From contig VXCM01001246.1 of the NCBI GenBank assembly GCA_014773175.1, positions 96,200 through 160,199 of the forward strand: DNA of 64,000 bases, read 5' to 3'. This stretch comes from Lucifuga dentata. Taxonomy: Eukaryota > Chordata > Actinopteri > Ophidiiformes > Bythitidae. The notes under the pieces were generated by a model. The model was not told the origin of the DNA. It did not search any database and saw only the letters and a list, made by a program, of their open reading frames with translations. Made by a program: the position numbers and the translations under genes. This document shows, in pieces, positions 1-10,010 of this stretch (position 1 is its first letter; each line of letters starts with the position of its first letter).

Positions 1-56
1 TCTAGTACGTTATCCATCTTTTTTTTAAATTCTATTTTTATGTATTTTGCATGCAG

Positions 57-161
57 GTGCACATTGAGTTCACTGAGGGAGAAGATAAGATCACCCTGGA
101 GGGTCCCACCAAAGATGTGCAGATGGTGCAAAGCCAGATTGAAGCCATTGTTACAGACTTG
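57..161 (+). CDS. hdlbp: hdlbp local exon 1: second half of KH4
   Basis: The exon is 105 nt, phase 0 at both ends, with acceptor gcag at 53-56 and donor gtgaga at 162. It encodes VHIEFTEGEDKITLEGP followed by the KH4 terminal helix. The first half of KH4 lies left of the window. Confidence 0.93.
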
Positions 162-3100
162 GTGAGATTTGAGTTGGCCTTTATGGAAATGATTCAGTTC
201 CAAACCAAACTTCCCACTCAAATGGTTGCCTTATGATGTTAAAATCATATGCTAGAAACATGATTCACTAAAAGTAGGTTAATTAGATACAAATGAAGTT
301 TAGTTTCATTTATCAGAAAATGTAAAAAAAAAGACAAAAAAAAAAACTTGTANAAAAAAAAAAACATTGTCTGTCTTTAGCAAAAACAAAACTTGTATTA
401 GGGAGTGGACTTCGTTGGATAGTTAGTTATTTTTACACTGACGACGCCTGTTATTTGTTATTTACAAGCTTTTTTACCATAACTTTGCTTTCACTGTAAA
501 GGTCAGTCGTATGGACTACACAGAGATTAGCGTGGATCCCAAATTCCATCGACACCTAATTGGAAAAGGAGGCGTTAACAGTAAGTACTCTTGCTGCCAC
601 TGAAATACTGATGCTGCCAAAGGATGTTCACTGAACTGTTGACAGGGCAAACAAAATTCAGGTCAACATTTTCTCACAACCATTTATTAACTGCCTTTAC
701 TTACAGTCAACCGCATCAAAGATTTGCACAAGGTGACTGTCCGCATACCCCCCGATAACGAAAAAAGCAACCTGATCCGAATTGAGGGGGATCCCCAGGG
801 TGTGCAGGAAGCCAAGAAGGAGCTGCTGGAGCTTGCGTCGCGCATGGTTGGTAGAAACCTATGCTCACTGGCTAAATGTTGCAAATGTGATCAGTATGTG
901 TTTGCTAAATATTTTGTCTTTCACAGGAGAACGAGCGTACAAAGGACCTGATCATTGAACAGCGTTTTCATAGAGCCATCATTGGGCAAAAAGGGGAGAA
1001 GATAAAAGAAGTGCGGGACAAATTCCCCGAGGTGAATTTGAAATTCATTAAACCTCATGTGTTGTGAGATGTTGTAGTGATGCTTTGTTGTTGGACGGGA
1101 CGGTGACCACGTGTTTGTATATGTGTGTTGGCTGTTATTCGTCTATGCTGATCTATATTTTTTAATTTAATACATCAAATTTATTTGTTCAAGGTTATCA
1201 TCAATTTCCCCGACCCAGCACAAAAAAGTGACATCGTTCAGCTTCGGGGGCCACGAACCGAAGTGGAAAAATGCTCAAAGTTCATGCAGAAGATAGTGGC
1301 TGAAATGGTAAATGTATAGGAAATTGTTTGGCTTGAGTTTTAATCTTGCATGAAATGATAACAGTATGTTTAAAACAAATCGCACTGATGGACAAAACTA
1401 AAGGATACAGCACAATTGAGTATTAATCTTTTGTGAATTATTTTCTCAGGTGGAGAACAGCTTTTCTGTTTCAGTCCCCATCTTCAAGCAATTCCATAGA
1501 AACATAATTGGAAAAGGAGGATCAAATATCAAGAAGGTATATTTCTAAGAAAATGCATACACTTCCAAGAAGTTGTCAGTCTCTCCTGACTCGTTTGACG
1601 AATGGCTCCTTTTGCTTTCAAGATTCGGGAGGAGACGAACACAAAAATCGACTTGCCTGCTGAGAACAGCAACTCGGAGATGATTGTCATCACAGGGAAA
1701 AAGGCAAACTGTGAGGCTGCCCGAAATAGGATCTTGGCGATTCAGAAAGAACTGGTAAGGGGACACACACACACACAACACACACAAAGAGCTCAGTGTC
1801 TCAGATGCTTTGGCAAATAGATAAAAACCTAGTACATATGCTTAAAGGACCATACCACCATTTTGCATGTTTCAGCCTAATATATTCAATTTTCATACAT
1901 GTTACGTTACTGGCAATCATTTCCCAAAGGATAAAACTGTATTTCAGCTTTCCTGATATTTTGCAAAATCTTTTAATCTTTCAAAATCAAATATTCAAGC
2001 GATACACCCACCTTAAAAATCCATGTTTCTCCTGCTAATAGTTAAGCAAAATTATGAAGTAAATTTTTCATTAAACTCAGGTCTTCTTTTGGGACTGTAT
2101 TCCCTGGTGGAGACATACATTCACTCTGCGCTTTTTATTGCACTTAAACGNTTCTTTTGGGACTGTATTCCCTGGTGGAGACATACATTCACTCTGCGCT
2201 TTTTATTGCACTTAAACGCTAAAATTACAAAAGTTAAAAAAAACCTGCATACACATCTTGTTCATGATGACGGATTACCTATTCCAAGAACATTTCAAGT
2301 ATCAACAAGTTGATTTTAATAGCGTACCAGAATGAACGGAAGCCAATGGAGGTCTGGAAGGTAGGAAAAAAAATTTTATTCACCGTTCCAGTAGTATGCT
2401 TTGGGAAATGATTGTCAGTAAAGTTACTGTACGTGTATGAAAATTGAATATATTTCGCGTAACCATGCAAAATGGGTGTTATGGTCCTTTAATTCATAGC
2501 TCATTTGTTTTCAGGCAAACATCACAGAGATAGAGGTATCCATTCCCTCCAAGCTGCACAACTCCTTGATTGGGTCAAAGGGCCGTTTTGTGCGCTCAAT
2601 CATGGAGGAGTGTGGTGGCGTGCACATCCACTTCCCCACCGAAGGCTCAGGGATTGATAAGGTCACCATCCGAGGCCCTAACGAGGAGGTGGAGAAAGCC
2701 AAGCAGCAGCTGCTCGCCTTGGCGGAGGAGAAGGTTTGTATGAGTATCTTGAACAAAATTCAACTTCCATTATACTTTGCTTAGCCGGCCGCCACTAAAG
2801 AAAGAACTGGTGTTTCAAAACTTGGCCAAGAGGAAATTTTCCTATTTATAACTTTAAAGTCAATAACAGGTTCCTGTTGTGCGCTCACTTGCTAATTTAA
2901 CGTGCCTCGTCGTGATGTCTGTTTCAGCAAACAAAGAGTCACACTGCCGAGCTGCGTGCGAAGCCGGAATACCACAAGTTCCTCATTGGGAAAGGTGGTG
3001 GAAACATTCGTAAGGTTCGTGACAGCACCGGGGCCAGGATCATTTTCCCTACGGCAGAGGACCAAGATCAGGAGCTCATCACTGTCATTGGCACAGAAGA

Positions 3101-6100
3101 AGCCGTCCAAGAGGCCCAGAAGGAGCTAGAGGAGCTCATCAGGAGTTTGGTAAAGCTCCAAACGTATTTTCAGCCTGGCTGGGCAATCCGAGCCAAGGCT
3201 TTTCTTCTCTTACAATCCCTGAATACTAAACAAACTTGCCTGTTTTTTAGGATAATGTTGTCGAAGACGTAATGAACGTCGATCCTAAGCACCATCGCTA
3301 CTTTGTGATTCGCCGTGGCCAAGTCCTAAGGGACCTTGCCGACGAGTATGGTGGAGTGATGGTGAGCTTTCCTCGCACTGGTTCTCAGAGCGAAAAAGTT
3401 ACCCTCAAAGGAGCCAAAGAATGTGTGGAGGCAGCCAAAAAACGCATGCAGGAGATTATTGAGGACTTGGTGAGTGGATACTGATGCTTTGATAAGATTT
3501 AGCATTTTTATTATACTTTTTTTTTTGGTTGTGGCTTATTTGTAACATGTTTTTCCCTTTTGATTTCTAGGATGCTNTTATACTTTTTTTTTTGGTTGTG
3601 GCTTATTTGTAACATGTTTTTCCCTTTTGATTTCTAGGATGCTCAAGTGACCATTGAGTGTGTGATTTCTCAGAAGTTCCACCGCTCCATCATGGGTCCC
3701 AAGGGCTCACGAATCCAGCAGATCACCAGGGATCATAATGTCCAGATTAAGTTCCCAGAGCGGGAAGACCCTCAGGGTAATTGCAAAAACATGTTAAAAA
3801 CTTGGAAGTGTTTCCTTAAATGTTTGCTTTTCTTTGACCAAACTTTTGTGTCATTCACTTTTACAGCAACTTCTTCTGCAGAAGCTCTGATACAAGAGAA
3901 CGGAGAGGCAAACGGAGAAGTGAAGGAAGCCGCTGATCCGAATGCACCTAAAAAGTGTGACGTGATTGTGATTTCTGGAAGAAAAGAGCGGTGTGAGGGT
4001 GCCGTGGAAGCACTGAAGGTCAGCTGGAGCAAATGAAGCTCTGATTATTAGAAATAAAAACAATTCTTTTATTAACACGGTCTTTCCTCAGGCCTTAGTT
4101 CCTGTCACTGTTGAGGTGGAAGTGCCTTTTGAGCTTCATCGTTACATCATCGGACAGAAAGGAAGCGGAATTCGAAAGATGATGGATGAATTTGAGGTGC
4201 GTGTTACGTGTAAAGGTTTTGTTAAATTTGGACGCTCAAGATTTTATTGACTCATTTTAAGTGATGTTTTCTGTCTGTAGGTCAATATTCAAGTGCCTGC
4301 TCCTGAGCTTCAGTCTGATATTATCTCCATCACCGGCTTAGCCACTCACCTCGACCGCGCCAAAGAAGGCCTCCTGGAGCGTGTCAAAGAGCTGCAGGCC
4401 GAGCAGGAGGATCGGGTTAGTACTTTATAGAATATTCAGATGTATCATTACTGTGTACATTTTAACATTTTTTATCAATACTGTACCAACTGTTGAATAG
4501 ACCAGATTACATTTTTTGGTTCTCTTCGCCAAAACAAGCTTGATAAGTGAATGTTTAAAGGACCATACCACCAATTGTGCATGTTTGAGCCCAATATACA
4601 GGTTATGACTTCCAAAACATAAAACTGTTATTTTAGTTTTCCAGTTATTTTTTCAAATCCCCTAATCTTTCAAAATCAAATGTTCAGGTGATACACACAC
4701 CTTAAAATTCAGTGTTTCGCCTGCTGACACTTAATTTCTCTGTAAAAGCTGTCTTCTCCTCGGGCTACATTTCCTGGCGGAGACATACATCGTCTTCACG
4801 CAGCTCCATGTTGGATTGGTTAAATAAAGATACTTCGACAAAAAAACTGATAGACGTCATGTTTACTGTGATGAATTATTTATCTCAAGCGTGTTTTAAG
4901 CCTCTACAAGTTTGGAAAGTAGGAAATACTGTAAATTCTGAAATTTACTGCTAAAGTAGTGTATTTTGGGAAATGGTTGTCAGTAACGTAACGTGTATGT
5001 GGATATATGTGGCTCAAACATGTATGTTCCTTTAAAGTGCATCATTCTGGTTTTACCTGGCAAGTGTTCAGTCTTACGATCAACATACTTGAACTTTACT
5101 GGAATATTAGTTATCTCTCGGATTAAAGGACCATACCATCCATTTTGCATATTTGAGCCTAATATATTAAATTTTCATACATGTAACGTTACTGACAATC
5201 ATTTCCCAAAGCATACTACTGGGACAGTGAATTAAAAATGTTTTTCCTACCTTCCAGACCACCATTGGTTTCAGTTCATTCTGGTACACTATTAAAATCA
5301 ACTTGATGATACTTGAAATGTTCTTGGGATAGGTAATCCATCATCGTCAACAAGATGTGTATTCAGGTTTTTTTTTTTTTTTTTAAAGTTTTGTAATTTT
5401 AGCTTTTAAGCGTAATAAAAAGCACGGCATGAATGTTTGTCTCTACCAGGGAATATAGGCCCAAAAGAAGACCTGCGTTTATCGAAAAATTTTAACGATC
5501 ATGTCTTCATAAGGCTGCATAATTAGCAAAACATCGATTTTTAATGTGTGTTATCGCTTGAATATTTGATTTTGAAAGATTAAGAGATTTTGCAAAATAT
5601 CTGGAAAGCTGAAATATGGTTTTNTATTTGATTTTGAAAGATTAAGAGATTTTGCAAAATATCTGGAAAGCTGAAATATGGTTTTATCCTCTGGGAAATG
5701 GTTGTCAGTAACCTTACGTGCATGAAAATTGAAGAAATTAGGCTCAAACATCCAAAATGGGTGGTATGGTCCTTTAATTTGAACAGTTGACTTACTCATT
5801 CAATTATTCCACCCATGGTTTCCTAGACAGTTGGATAGGAGAATTCAAATCTGCTCCTCTGTGTGACCGCTAACAGCAGAATTACTATTATCAATGTACC
5901 AAATCACATTTTATTTATTTTTTTCCCCACATAACAACTTCTTGTATATATTGTATGTAGGGTCTTGAAACAACCACGCAGACAGTCTCTTTATGAAACC
6001 CACTACAGGCACTCAGGAGTTTCAAGTTGATCATCACTGTGGACCCCAAATATCACCCCAAAATCATCGGCCGCAAGGGTGCCATTATCACAAACATCCG

Positions 6101-7263
6101 CACTGAGCATGATGTTAACATCCAGTTCCCAGAGAAGAATGATGAAAACCAGGTAAAGAATTTCCTTTGCTGAATAAACGTACATACTGTAGGATTTTGT
6201 TAAATACATTTTTTTTAATATTTTGAGCTGTGCTAATCCCCAAATGATAAGAGGTTGCTGCAAGGTGGGTTGGTTAAATTGGCTACGTTTTCTCTGTAGG
6301 ATAAGATTACTATTACAGGGTATGAGCACAAAGCCATAGCTGCACGAGATGCCATCCAGGCTATTGTAGATGAGCTGGAAGAGATGATCTCTCAGGACAT
6401 CACCCTTGACAGTAGAGTCCATGCTCGCATCATCGGAGCCCGTGGCAAGGGCATCCGCAGGATCATGGACGAGTTTAAGGTAAGGTCACTGAGATGTTGG
6501 GTCTTTTTCTCAATGGATTAAATAAACCCACAGTACTGAAAATGCTGCCGCGTCCAAAATTAGTTCCTGTTTTCACCAGAAAATGGACCCGATCTCATGG
6601 TATAAGTTTTTTTTTTTTTTTTTCCCNTTTTTTCCCTCCTCCTCCCTACCTCCTTATCTCGTGTAGGTTGATCTCAGGTTTCCCCAGAGCGGAGCTGCAG
6701 ACCCGAACCTTGTGACAGTCACGGGTCGTCCTGAGCTTGTGGATGAAGCCATCGACCATCTCCTTAACCTGGAAGAGGAATTCGTAAGCTTTTCCGTGAA
6801 TCACACCTGTAGACTGTATTAATATTGCCTAAATTATTTCCCATTTTCTGATTAACTGTTTGGCCCACTTTCTTTAGATGGCAGATGTAGTAGAGAATGA
6901 GGCAAAAATGGCTTACATGAGGCCCTCTGGAAGCGGCGGCACTTCCATGGATGATAATCGCANGGCAAAAATGGCTTACATGAGGCCCTCTGGAAGCGGC
7001 GGCACTTCCATGGATGATAATCGCATGCCATCCAAAGGCTTTGTGGTGAGGGAGGCTCCCTGGACCACCGGAAATGAGAAGGTGAGCCATTTGCAGAGCC
7101 TTTGTTTGACTTAATATGAAATTACAGCCAATCATCCGTCATAATCTTTTTTTTTTTTTTTTTTTTTTTTTAGGCCCCCGACATGAGCAGCTCTGAAGAT
7201 TTCCCTAGCTTTGGGGCCCCGGTGGCAACCAAAGCCTCTCCCTGGGGTCCCAAGCGCTTCTAA
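57..7263 (+). CDS. hdlbp: Vigilin (HDLBP), 3' part of the gene, 19 exons, 5' end outside the window
   Basis: Vigilin is a cytoplasmic and ER-associated RNA-binding protein built almost entirely of tandem KH domains; it binds mRNAs and tRNA and was first described as an HDL-binding protein. The exons joined here (57-161, 502-580, 707-846, 927-1031, 1194-1307, 1450-1536, 1623-1754, 2515-2733, 2928-3149, 3251-3469, 3638-3776, 3867-4018, 4092-4196, 4281-4415, 6009-6152, 6300-6479, 6667-6783, 6878-7081, 7174-7263) keep one frame through GT-AG introns and give about 895 residues, or 874 after removing a 21-residue assembly duplication. I see the second half of KH4, then KH5-KH14, most with the IGxxG loop (GKGG, GQKG, GKGG, GSKG, GKGG, none in KH10, GPKG, GQKG, GRKG, GARG). 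The C-terminal tail with APDMSSSEDFPSFG and WGPK is a vigilin hallmark. Exon numbers below are local to this window. Identity is very secure; junctions are by eye. Confidence 0.97.
162..501 (+). other. hdlbp local intron 1
   Basis: This 340-bp intron has A-rich tracts around 323-363 broken by an ambiguous base at 353. I see no other feature in it. Confidence 0.85.
502..580 (+). CDS. hdlbp: hdlbp local exon 2: first half of KH5
   Basis: The exon has 79 nt and ends in phase 1, with donor gtaagt at 581. It encodes RMDYTEISVDPKFHRHLIG followed by KGG, so the RNA-contacting GxxG loop of KH5 is GKGG. Confidence 0.93.
707..846 (+). CDS. hdlbp: hdlbp local exon 3: second half of KH5
   Basis: The exon has 140 nt: 2 nt complete the split isoleucine codon, then 46 codons follow. 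It includes VRIPPDNEKSNLIRIEGDPQ and the helix ending LLELASRM. The donor is gttggt, a GT site with a weak consensus; the frame and the next exon (ENERTKDL) support it. Confidence 0.92.
927..1031 (+). CDS. hdlbp: hdlbp local exon 4: first half of KH6
   Basis: The exon is 105 nt and phase 0. It encodes ENERTKDLIIEQRFHRAIIG with the GQKG loop and ends ...DKFPE. Donor gtgaat. Confidence 0.93.
1194..1307 (+). CDS. hdlbp: hdlbp local exon 5: second half of KH6
   Basis: The exon is 114 nt and phase 0, between acceptor ttcaag and donor gtaaat. It encodes VIINFPDPAQKSDIVQLRGP and the closing helix ending KIVAEM. Confidence 0.93.
1450..1536 (+). CDS. hdlbp: hdlbp local exon 6: first half of KH7
   Basis: The exon is 87 nt and phase 0. 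It encodes VENSFSVSVPIFKQFHRNII followed by GKGGSNIKK, so the KH7 loop is GKGG. Donor gtatat. Confidence 0.93.
1623..1754 (+). CDS. hdlbp: hdlbp local exon 7: second half of KH7
   Basis: The exon is 132 nt and phase 0. It encodes IREETNTKIDLPAENSNSEM and the helix ending RILAIQKEL. Donor gtaagg; a short CA-rich stretch follows in the intron. Confidence 0.93.
1755..2514 (+). other. hdlbp local intron 7, containing a MITE
   Basis: The 760-bp intron is mostly one Kolobok-like MITE (1842-2492). The acceptor follows only about 20 bp after the MITE, so the polypyrimidine tract and branch point must lie at or near the MITE end. Confidence 0.9.
1842..2492 (+). mobile_element. Kolobok-like MITE, subfamily A1, in hdlbp intron 7
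   Basis: The element is bounded by TTAA at both ends with TIRs TTAAAGGACCATACCACC and its inverse (GGT[G/T][T/G]TATGGTCCTTTAA type). Internally it matches the other A1 copies: a pyrimidine-rich half with ATTTCAGCTTTCCTGATATT, then a half with GTCTGGAAGGTAGG. Strand signs in this family are arbitrary but consistent. An artificial duplication (2084-2150 and 2152-2218, n at 2151) lengthens this copy. TTAA target duplication plus a TTAAAGG terminus recalls Kolobok/T2 MITEs of vertebrates. Confidence 0.85.
2515..2733 (+). CDS. hdlbp: hdlbp local exon 8: KH8
   Basis: The exon is 219 nt and phase 0, a whole KH domain in one exon. It encodes ITEIEVSIPSKLHNSLIG with loop GSKG, then RSIMEECGGVHIHFP. 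Donor gtttgt. Confidence 0.94.
2928..3149 (+). CDS. hdlbp: hdlbp local exon 9: KH9
   Basis: The exon is 222 nt and phase 0, a whole KH domain. It encodes KPEYHKFLIGKGGGNIRKVR and the closing helix ELEELIRSL. Loop GKGG. Confidence 0.94.
3251..3469 (+). CDS. hdlbp: hdlbp local exon 10: KH10, loop degenerate
   Basis: The exon is 219 nt and phase 0, a whole KH domain. The loop region reads HHRYFVIRRGQVLRDLADEY and lacks GxxG. The same degeneracy exists in the mammalian protein as I recall it, so this is an old property rather than damage. Confidence 0.94.
3511..3643 (+). repeat. Artificial 66-bp duplication across the exon 11 acceptor
   Basis: Bases 3511-3576 and 3578-3643 are the same sequence separated by one n at 3577. 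The unit includes the polypyrimidine tract, the acceptor tag and the first six exon bases. It is most likely two overlapping contig ends that were not merged. Confidence 0.88.
3638..3776 (+). CDS. hdlbp: hdlbp local exon 11: first part of KH11
   Basis: The exon has 139 nt and ends in phase 1. The acceptor of the second copy of the duplicated segment is used here. It encodes FHRSIMGPKGSRIQQITRD, loop GPKG, and ends in EREDPQ plus the first base of the next codon. Confidence 0.92.
3867..4018 (+). CDS. hdlbp: hdlbp local exon 12: KH11 acidic insertion and end
   Basis: The exon has 152 nt. It begins with the acidic, low-complexity KH11 insertion (ATSSAEALIQENGEANGEVK) seen in vertebrate vigilins, then CDVIVISGRKERCEGAVEAL. 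Donor gtcagc. Confidence 0.92.
4092..4196 (+). CDS. hdlbp: hdlbp local exon 13: first half of KH12
   Basis: The exon is 105 nt and phase 0. It encodes ALVPVTVEVEVPFELHRYII, loop GQKG, and ends MMDEFE. Donor gtgcgt. Confidence 0.93.
4281..4415 (+). CDS. hdlbp: hdlbp local exon 14: second half of KH12
   Basis: The exon is 135 nt and phase 0. It encodes VNIQVPAPELQSDIISITGL and ends RVKELQAEQEDR. Donor gttagt. Confidence 0.93.
4555..5035 (+). mobile_element. Kolobok-like MITE, subfamily A2, in hdlbp intron 14
   Basis: TTAA-bounded with TIR TTAAAGGACCATACCACC and right end TGTTCCTTTAA (slightly decayed). A2 differs from A1 internally: GCCCAATATA next to the TIR, ATGTTCAGGTGATACA, and a GCTCCATGTTGGAT segment. 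Confidence 0.83.
5123..5777 (-). mobile_element. Kolobok-like MITE, subfamily A1, in hdlbp intron 14
   Basis: TTAA-bounded with both TIRs well kept (TTAAAGGACCATACCATCC ... GGTATGGTCCTTTAA). It is inverted relative to the A1 copy in intron 7. It contains the artificial duplication 5563-5623/5625-5685 with n at 5624. Confidence 0.86.
6009..6152 (+). CDS. hdlbp: hdlbp local exon 15: most of KH13
   Basis: The exon is 144 nt and phase 0. It encodes SFKLIITVDPKYHPKIIGRK with loop GRKG, and ends FPEKNDENQ. Donor gtaaag. Confidence 0.93.
6300..6479 (+). CDS. hdlbp: hdlbp local exon 16: end of KH13 and first half of KH14
   Basis: The exon is 180 nt and phase 0. It encodes DKITITGYEHKAIAARDAI, then SRVHARIIGARGKGIRRIMD. 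The KH14 loop is GARG. Confidence 0.93.
6667..6783 (+). CDS. hdlbp: hdlbp local exon 17: second half of KH14
   Basis: The exon is 117 nt and phase 0. It encodes VDLRFPQSGAADPNLVTVTG and the helix ending LLNLEEEF. The preceding intron has a T-rich tract with an ambiguous base at 6627. Confidence 0.93.
6878..7081 (+). CDS. hdlbp: hdlbp local exon 18: start of the C-terminal tail, with an artificial 63-nt in-frame duplication
   Basis: The exon is 204 nt and phase 0. It encodes MADVVENEAKMAYMRP and ends GFVVREAPWTTGNEK. Bases 6901-6962 recur exactly at 6964-7025 after a single n at 6963. This adds 63 nt (21 codons) without breaking the frame, so software would predict a spurious repeat in the protein. 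The natural exon is probably 141 nt. Confidence 0.9.
7174..7263 (+). CDS. hdlbp: hdlbp local exon 19: terminal coding exon and stop
   Basis: The 90-nt exon follows a long T tract (about 7147-7171) and a tag acceptor. It encodes APDMSSSEDFPSFG and ends SPWGPKRF, then taa at 7261-7263. The last residue after PKR is Phe; the mammalian protein, as I recall it, stops at Arg. Confidence 0.94.
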   Translation, partial: APDMSSSEDFPSFGAPVATKASPWGPKRF

Positions 7264-8687
7264 GCTGTGCTGCTGCAGACGGGCCTACACTTTACCGAAC
7301 ACAATCTTCCCTTTCATTGTCCCCTGTTGACCTGGACTGATCTCTGACCCTAAACGTCTACATTTCTGAGAATGTCATCCTCTGTCTGCTTATCCTGTTC
7401 TGCCGTGGCAGAGTCATCCGTCTAGAAGTGCGTTTGGAAACTGTAATTGACTTGTGAGCTTTGTATCTGCGTTCAGAAACACTGTCTTCTGCTAAAAAAA
7501 AAAAAATATTGTGACAGATGTTGCAGTCAAGTCTGTACAGTTGGTGAACTGTTATACCAAATCCAAAGGTGGCCAGACTTCACTTTTATAAATTTCCTGA
7601 GCTGCCCTGATCTTAGTTGCCTTTACAGACTGGANGGACCGAATGACTGCTGGGCAAAATTGATGCATGACCAGCCAGCTGTTTCGGTAACCCGCCCTCC
7701 TCCTGCTGTAGTCATGTAGCTGAGTGAAAACTGTCCGTCATGAGCCCTCAAGCACATTGTTGTGATCGTCCTCTGTCACATCTTTCCCCATTTGCTTGTA
7801 ACTGTGCGTCTGAATGTGGTTAAGTGATGGCACGTACCTTGTAGCCTTTCAATTGCTCAGATTTATTTCGGAGGAGNTCGGCCACTGCAGAATGGCACAC
7901 ACTCAAACTGCCAGATGCTTTGGAGACCCTGCCAGAACTACAGTTTCTTAAAACACTAGGCCTAAAACTCCAATGTATCGACCCTCACACTAACTGTTGA
8001 ATGAACTATTTTTTTGACACTTCTTTGATCACGTTTGTGAGCAAAACAGCAGACCATCTCGTGCCAACTGTAGTGATGTCCTGTGCTACTCATCCTCTGT
8101 ATTGGGTCAGTGTCCAGTCCCTTTGTCTTCCAGTTGCTATGCAGTTAAATAGCAATGGCCCTTTTTTTATCAGCCTTACACCTAGAATGATACAAACCAA
8201 GTAGATGATGTCGAGGTGAGTTTTTAGCAGACAACTGGAAGGTATGTAACTTGTTCATTTGAAAGCTCTTGGAATATTTCCCCCCCACTTCATGTAATTA
8301 GTTTAATTTAGCTCGAGGAGAACAGATTTAGCTTGCTAGCTGCTGTTCAAACATCTGGCATCAGCCTACTTTGGTTTATATCCTTCTAGCCTTGAATGAA
8401 AGATTATGCAAATACCAGAAGTGAACGGTTATGGATGACACTGGAAAAGAAATTGTCCAAAAAGCCAGTAAAAATTGAAAACGTCTCTTCTGTCTTTTGT
8501 GTCTTTTGTGAGGTTTAGAGTTTGACTCATTCACCTGCAGCTGCATAATACTGTATAAAGTCACACCACAGCAGTAAGACATGATTTTATCACACTATCC
8601 TACTCGTGCCTTGAACTTTAACATTCACCATGATAAATGTTCTTAACAGGAAATAGACTGAGGCAATTCAAACAAAACCCATATAAC
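7264..8687 (+). other. Probable hdlbp 3' UTR
   Basis: This non-coding stretch follows the stop and has no dispersed repeat. It is less AT-rich than the DNA beyond it, as expected for a UTR. No AATAAA or ATTAAA occurs before 8688; weaker variants such as TATAAA (about 8553) and GATAAA (about 8631) do. Ambiguous bases lie at 7635 and 7877. The true 3' end is not determined. Confidence 0.6.
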
Positions 8688-9300
8688 TTAAAGGACCATA
8701 CCATCCATTTTGCATGTTTGAGCCTAATATATTCAATTTTCATACACATACNAAGGACCATACCATCCATTTTGCATGTTTGAGCCTAATATATTCAATT
8801 TTCATACACATACGGTTAGCATATGACTGGAAAAGTGAAGTAAATTTTTTCCTACCTTCAGACCTCCATTGGTTTCAGTCATTCTGCTATTAAAATCAAC
8901 TTGTTGATACTTGAAACGTTCTTGGGATAGGTAATCCATCATCACAAACGATGTGTATTCAGGATTTTTTTTTTCAAAGTTTCATAATTTTAGCTTTTAA
9001 GCGCAATAAAAAGCGCAGAGTACCTCCACGGGGAATACAGTCCCAAAAGAAGACCTGCGTTTATCGAAAAATTTTAAGGACTGTAACTTCATAATTTTGC
9101 GTAACTATTAGCAGGAGAAACATAGATTTTTAAGGTGGGTGTATCACTTGAATATTTGATTTTGAAAGAAGAGATTTTACAAAATATCAGAAAAGCTGAA
9201 ATACGGTTTTATCCTTTGGGAAATGATTGTCAGTAACCTTACATGTATGAATTTAATATATTAGGCTCAAACATGCACAATCACCAGTATGGTCCTTTAA
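8688..9300 (-). mobile_element. Kolobok-like MITE, subfamily A1, downstream of hdlbp
   Basis: TTAA-bounded, TIRs TTAAAGGACCATACC and AGTATGGTCCTTTAA. The first 61 bp are duplicated around n at 8752, an assembly artefact. It supplies the first canonical poly(A) hexamers after the vigilin stop. Confidence 0.85.
9005..9010 (+). promoter_or_regulatory. Candidate polyadenylation hexamer AATAAA inside a MITE
   Basis: This is the first canonical AATAAA downstream of the vigilin stop and lies inside the MITE at 8688-9300. An ATTAAA at 8889-8894 is in the same MITE. Use by hdlbp is an inference from position only. Confidence 0.25.
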
Positions 9301-10010
9301 AGGACGGGATTATTTCATTAACATCAGATTTAGTGTTCACCTTATATTTAATTTTTTATTTCACTTCTTTCCCTGTGGGCCACTTTCCTGCAGGCTAACC
9401 ATTATACAATGAGTTTCTACTGCAATTTGATCTACATGTGTAGATATTTATATATTGAATCATCTCATTAATAACTAGAAATTGACTAATTATCACCTGT
9501 TTTTGTACTTGATCATAAAATCACCTGCTCCACTTTATTTTTTCTCAAAATTTACTCATGATGTAAACAAGACTTCCGTTTATTTCAATATATTAACAGT
9601 GAATATGGTTTAGATTAGAATTTGGATTGTTGCATAGTATCTGTTAGAGTGTCAGCCGTATCGTTCCAAAAGAGGATTTCATTTGTAAACTTGCTTTTCA
9701 TGATTGATTTTCAAGATTCTGGCTGTTTAAGAAGTAAAACCACATGCGTAACTGTTACATTTTGCTAATCAAGACTTCTGTACAATAACACAGATAGCAA
9801 CTGTGCTATCATCACTCACACTAAAAAAATATCCACAAACTGAAGTGTTTCCACTCAAATTTAAGGTTGGAAGTGGTTTTAAAGTGTAAATGTATGTGTC
9901 AGATTAAAGTTCAGATTAAGGTGATTTAAAAACAAACAATACATAGAACTGAATTATGTTCATTCTAATAAAAGCGTATAAAGCAGAGTGACTAATAGCT
10001 CTTAACCACA
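9301..10010. other. Unique AT-rich DNA
   Basis: I see no gene or recognised repeat here. An AATAAA lies at about 9967-9972. Confidence 0.6.

Larger units (their letters stand above)
4416..6008 (+). other. hdlbp local intron 14, containing two MITEs
   Basis: The 1.6-kb intron is the largest in the visible gene. It holds MITE copies at 4555-5035 (+) and 5123-5777 (-), only 87 bp apart and in opposite orientation. An artificial duplication with n sits at 5624. Confidence 0.9.

Noticed and set aside
2084..2218. Tandem duplication inside the intron 7 MITE as a biological event
   Set aside because: The n at the junction and the same unit length as at six other sites indicate an assembly artefact.
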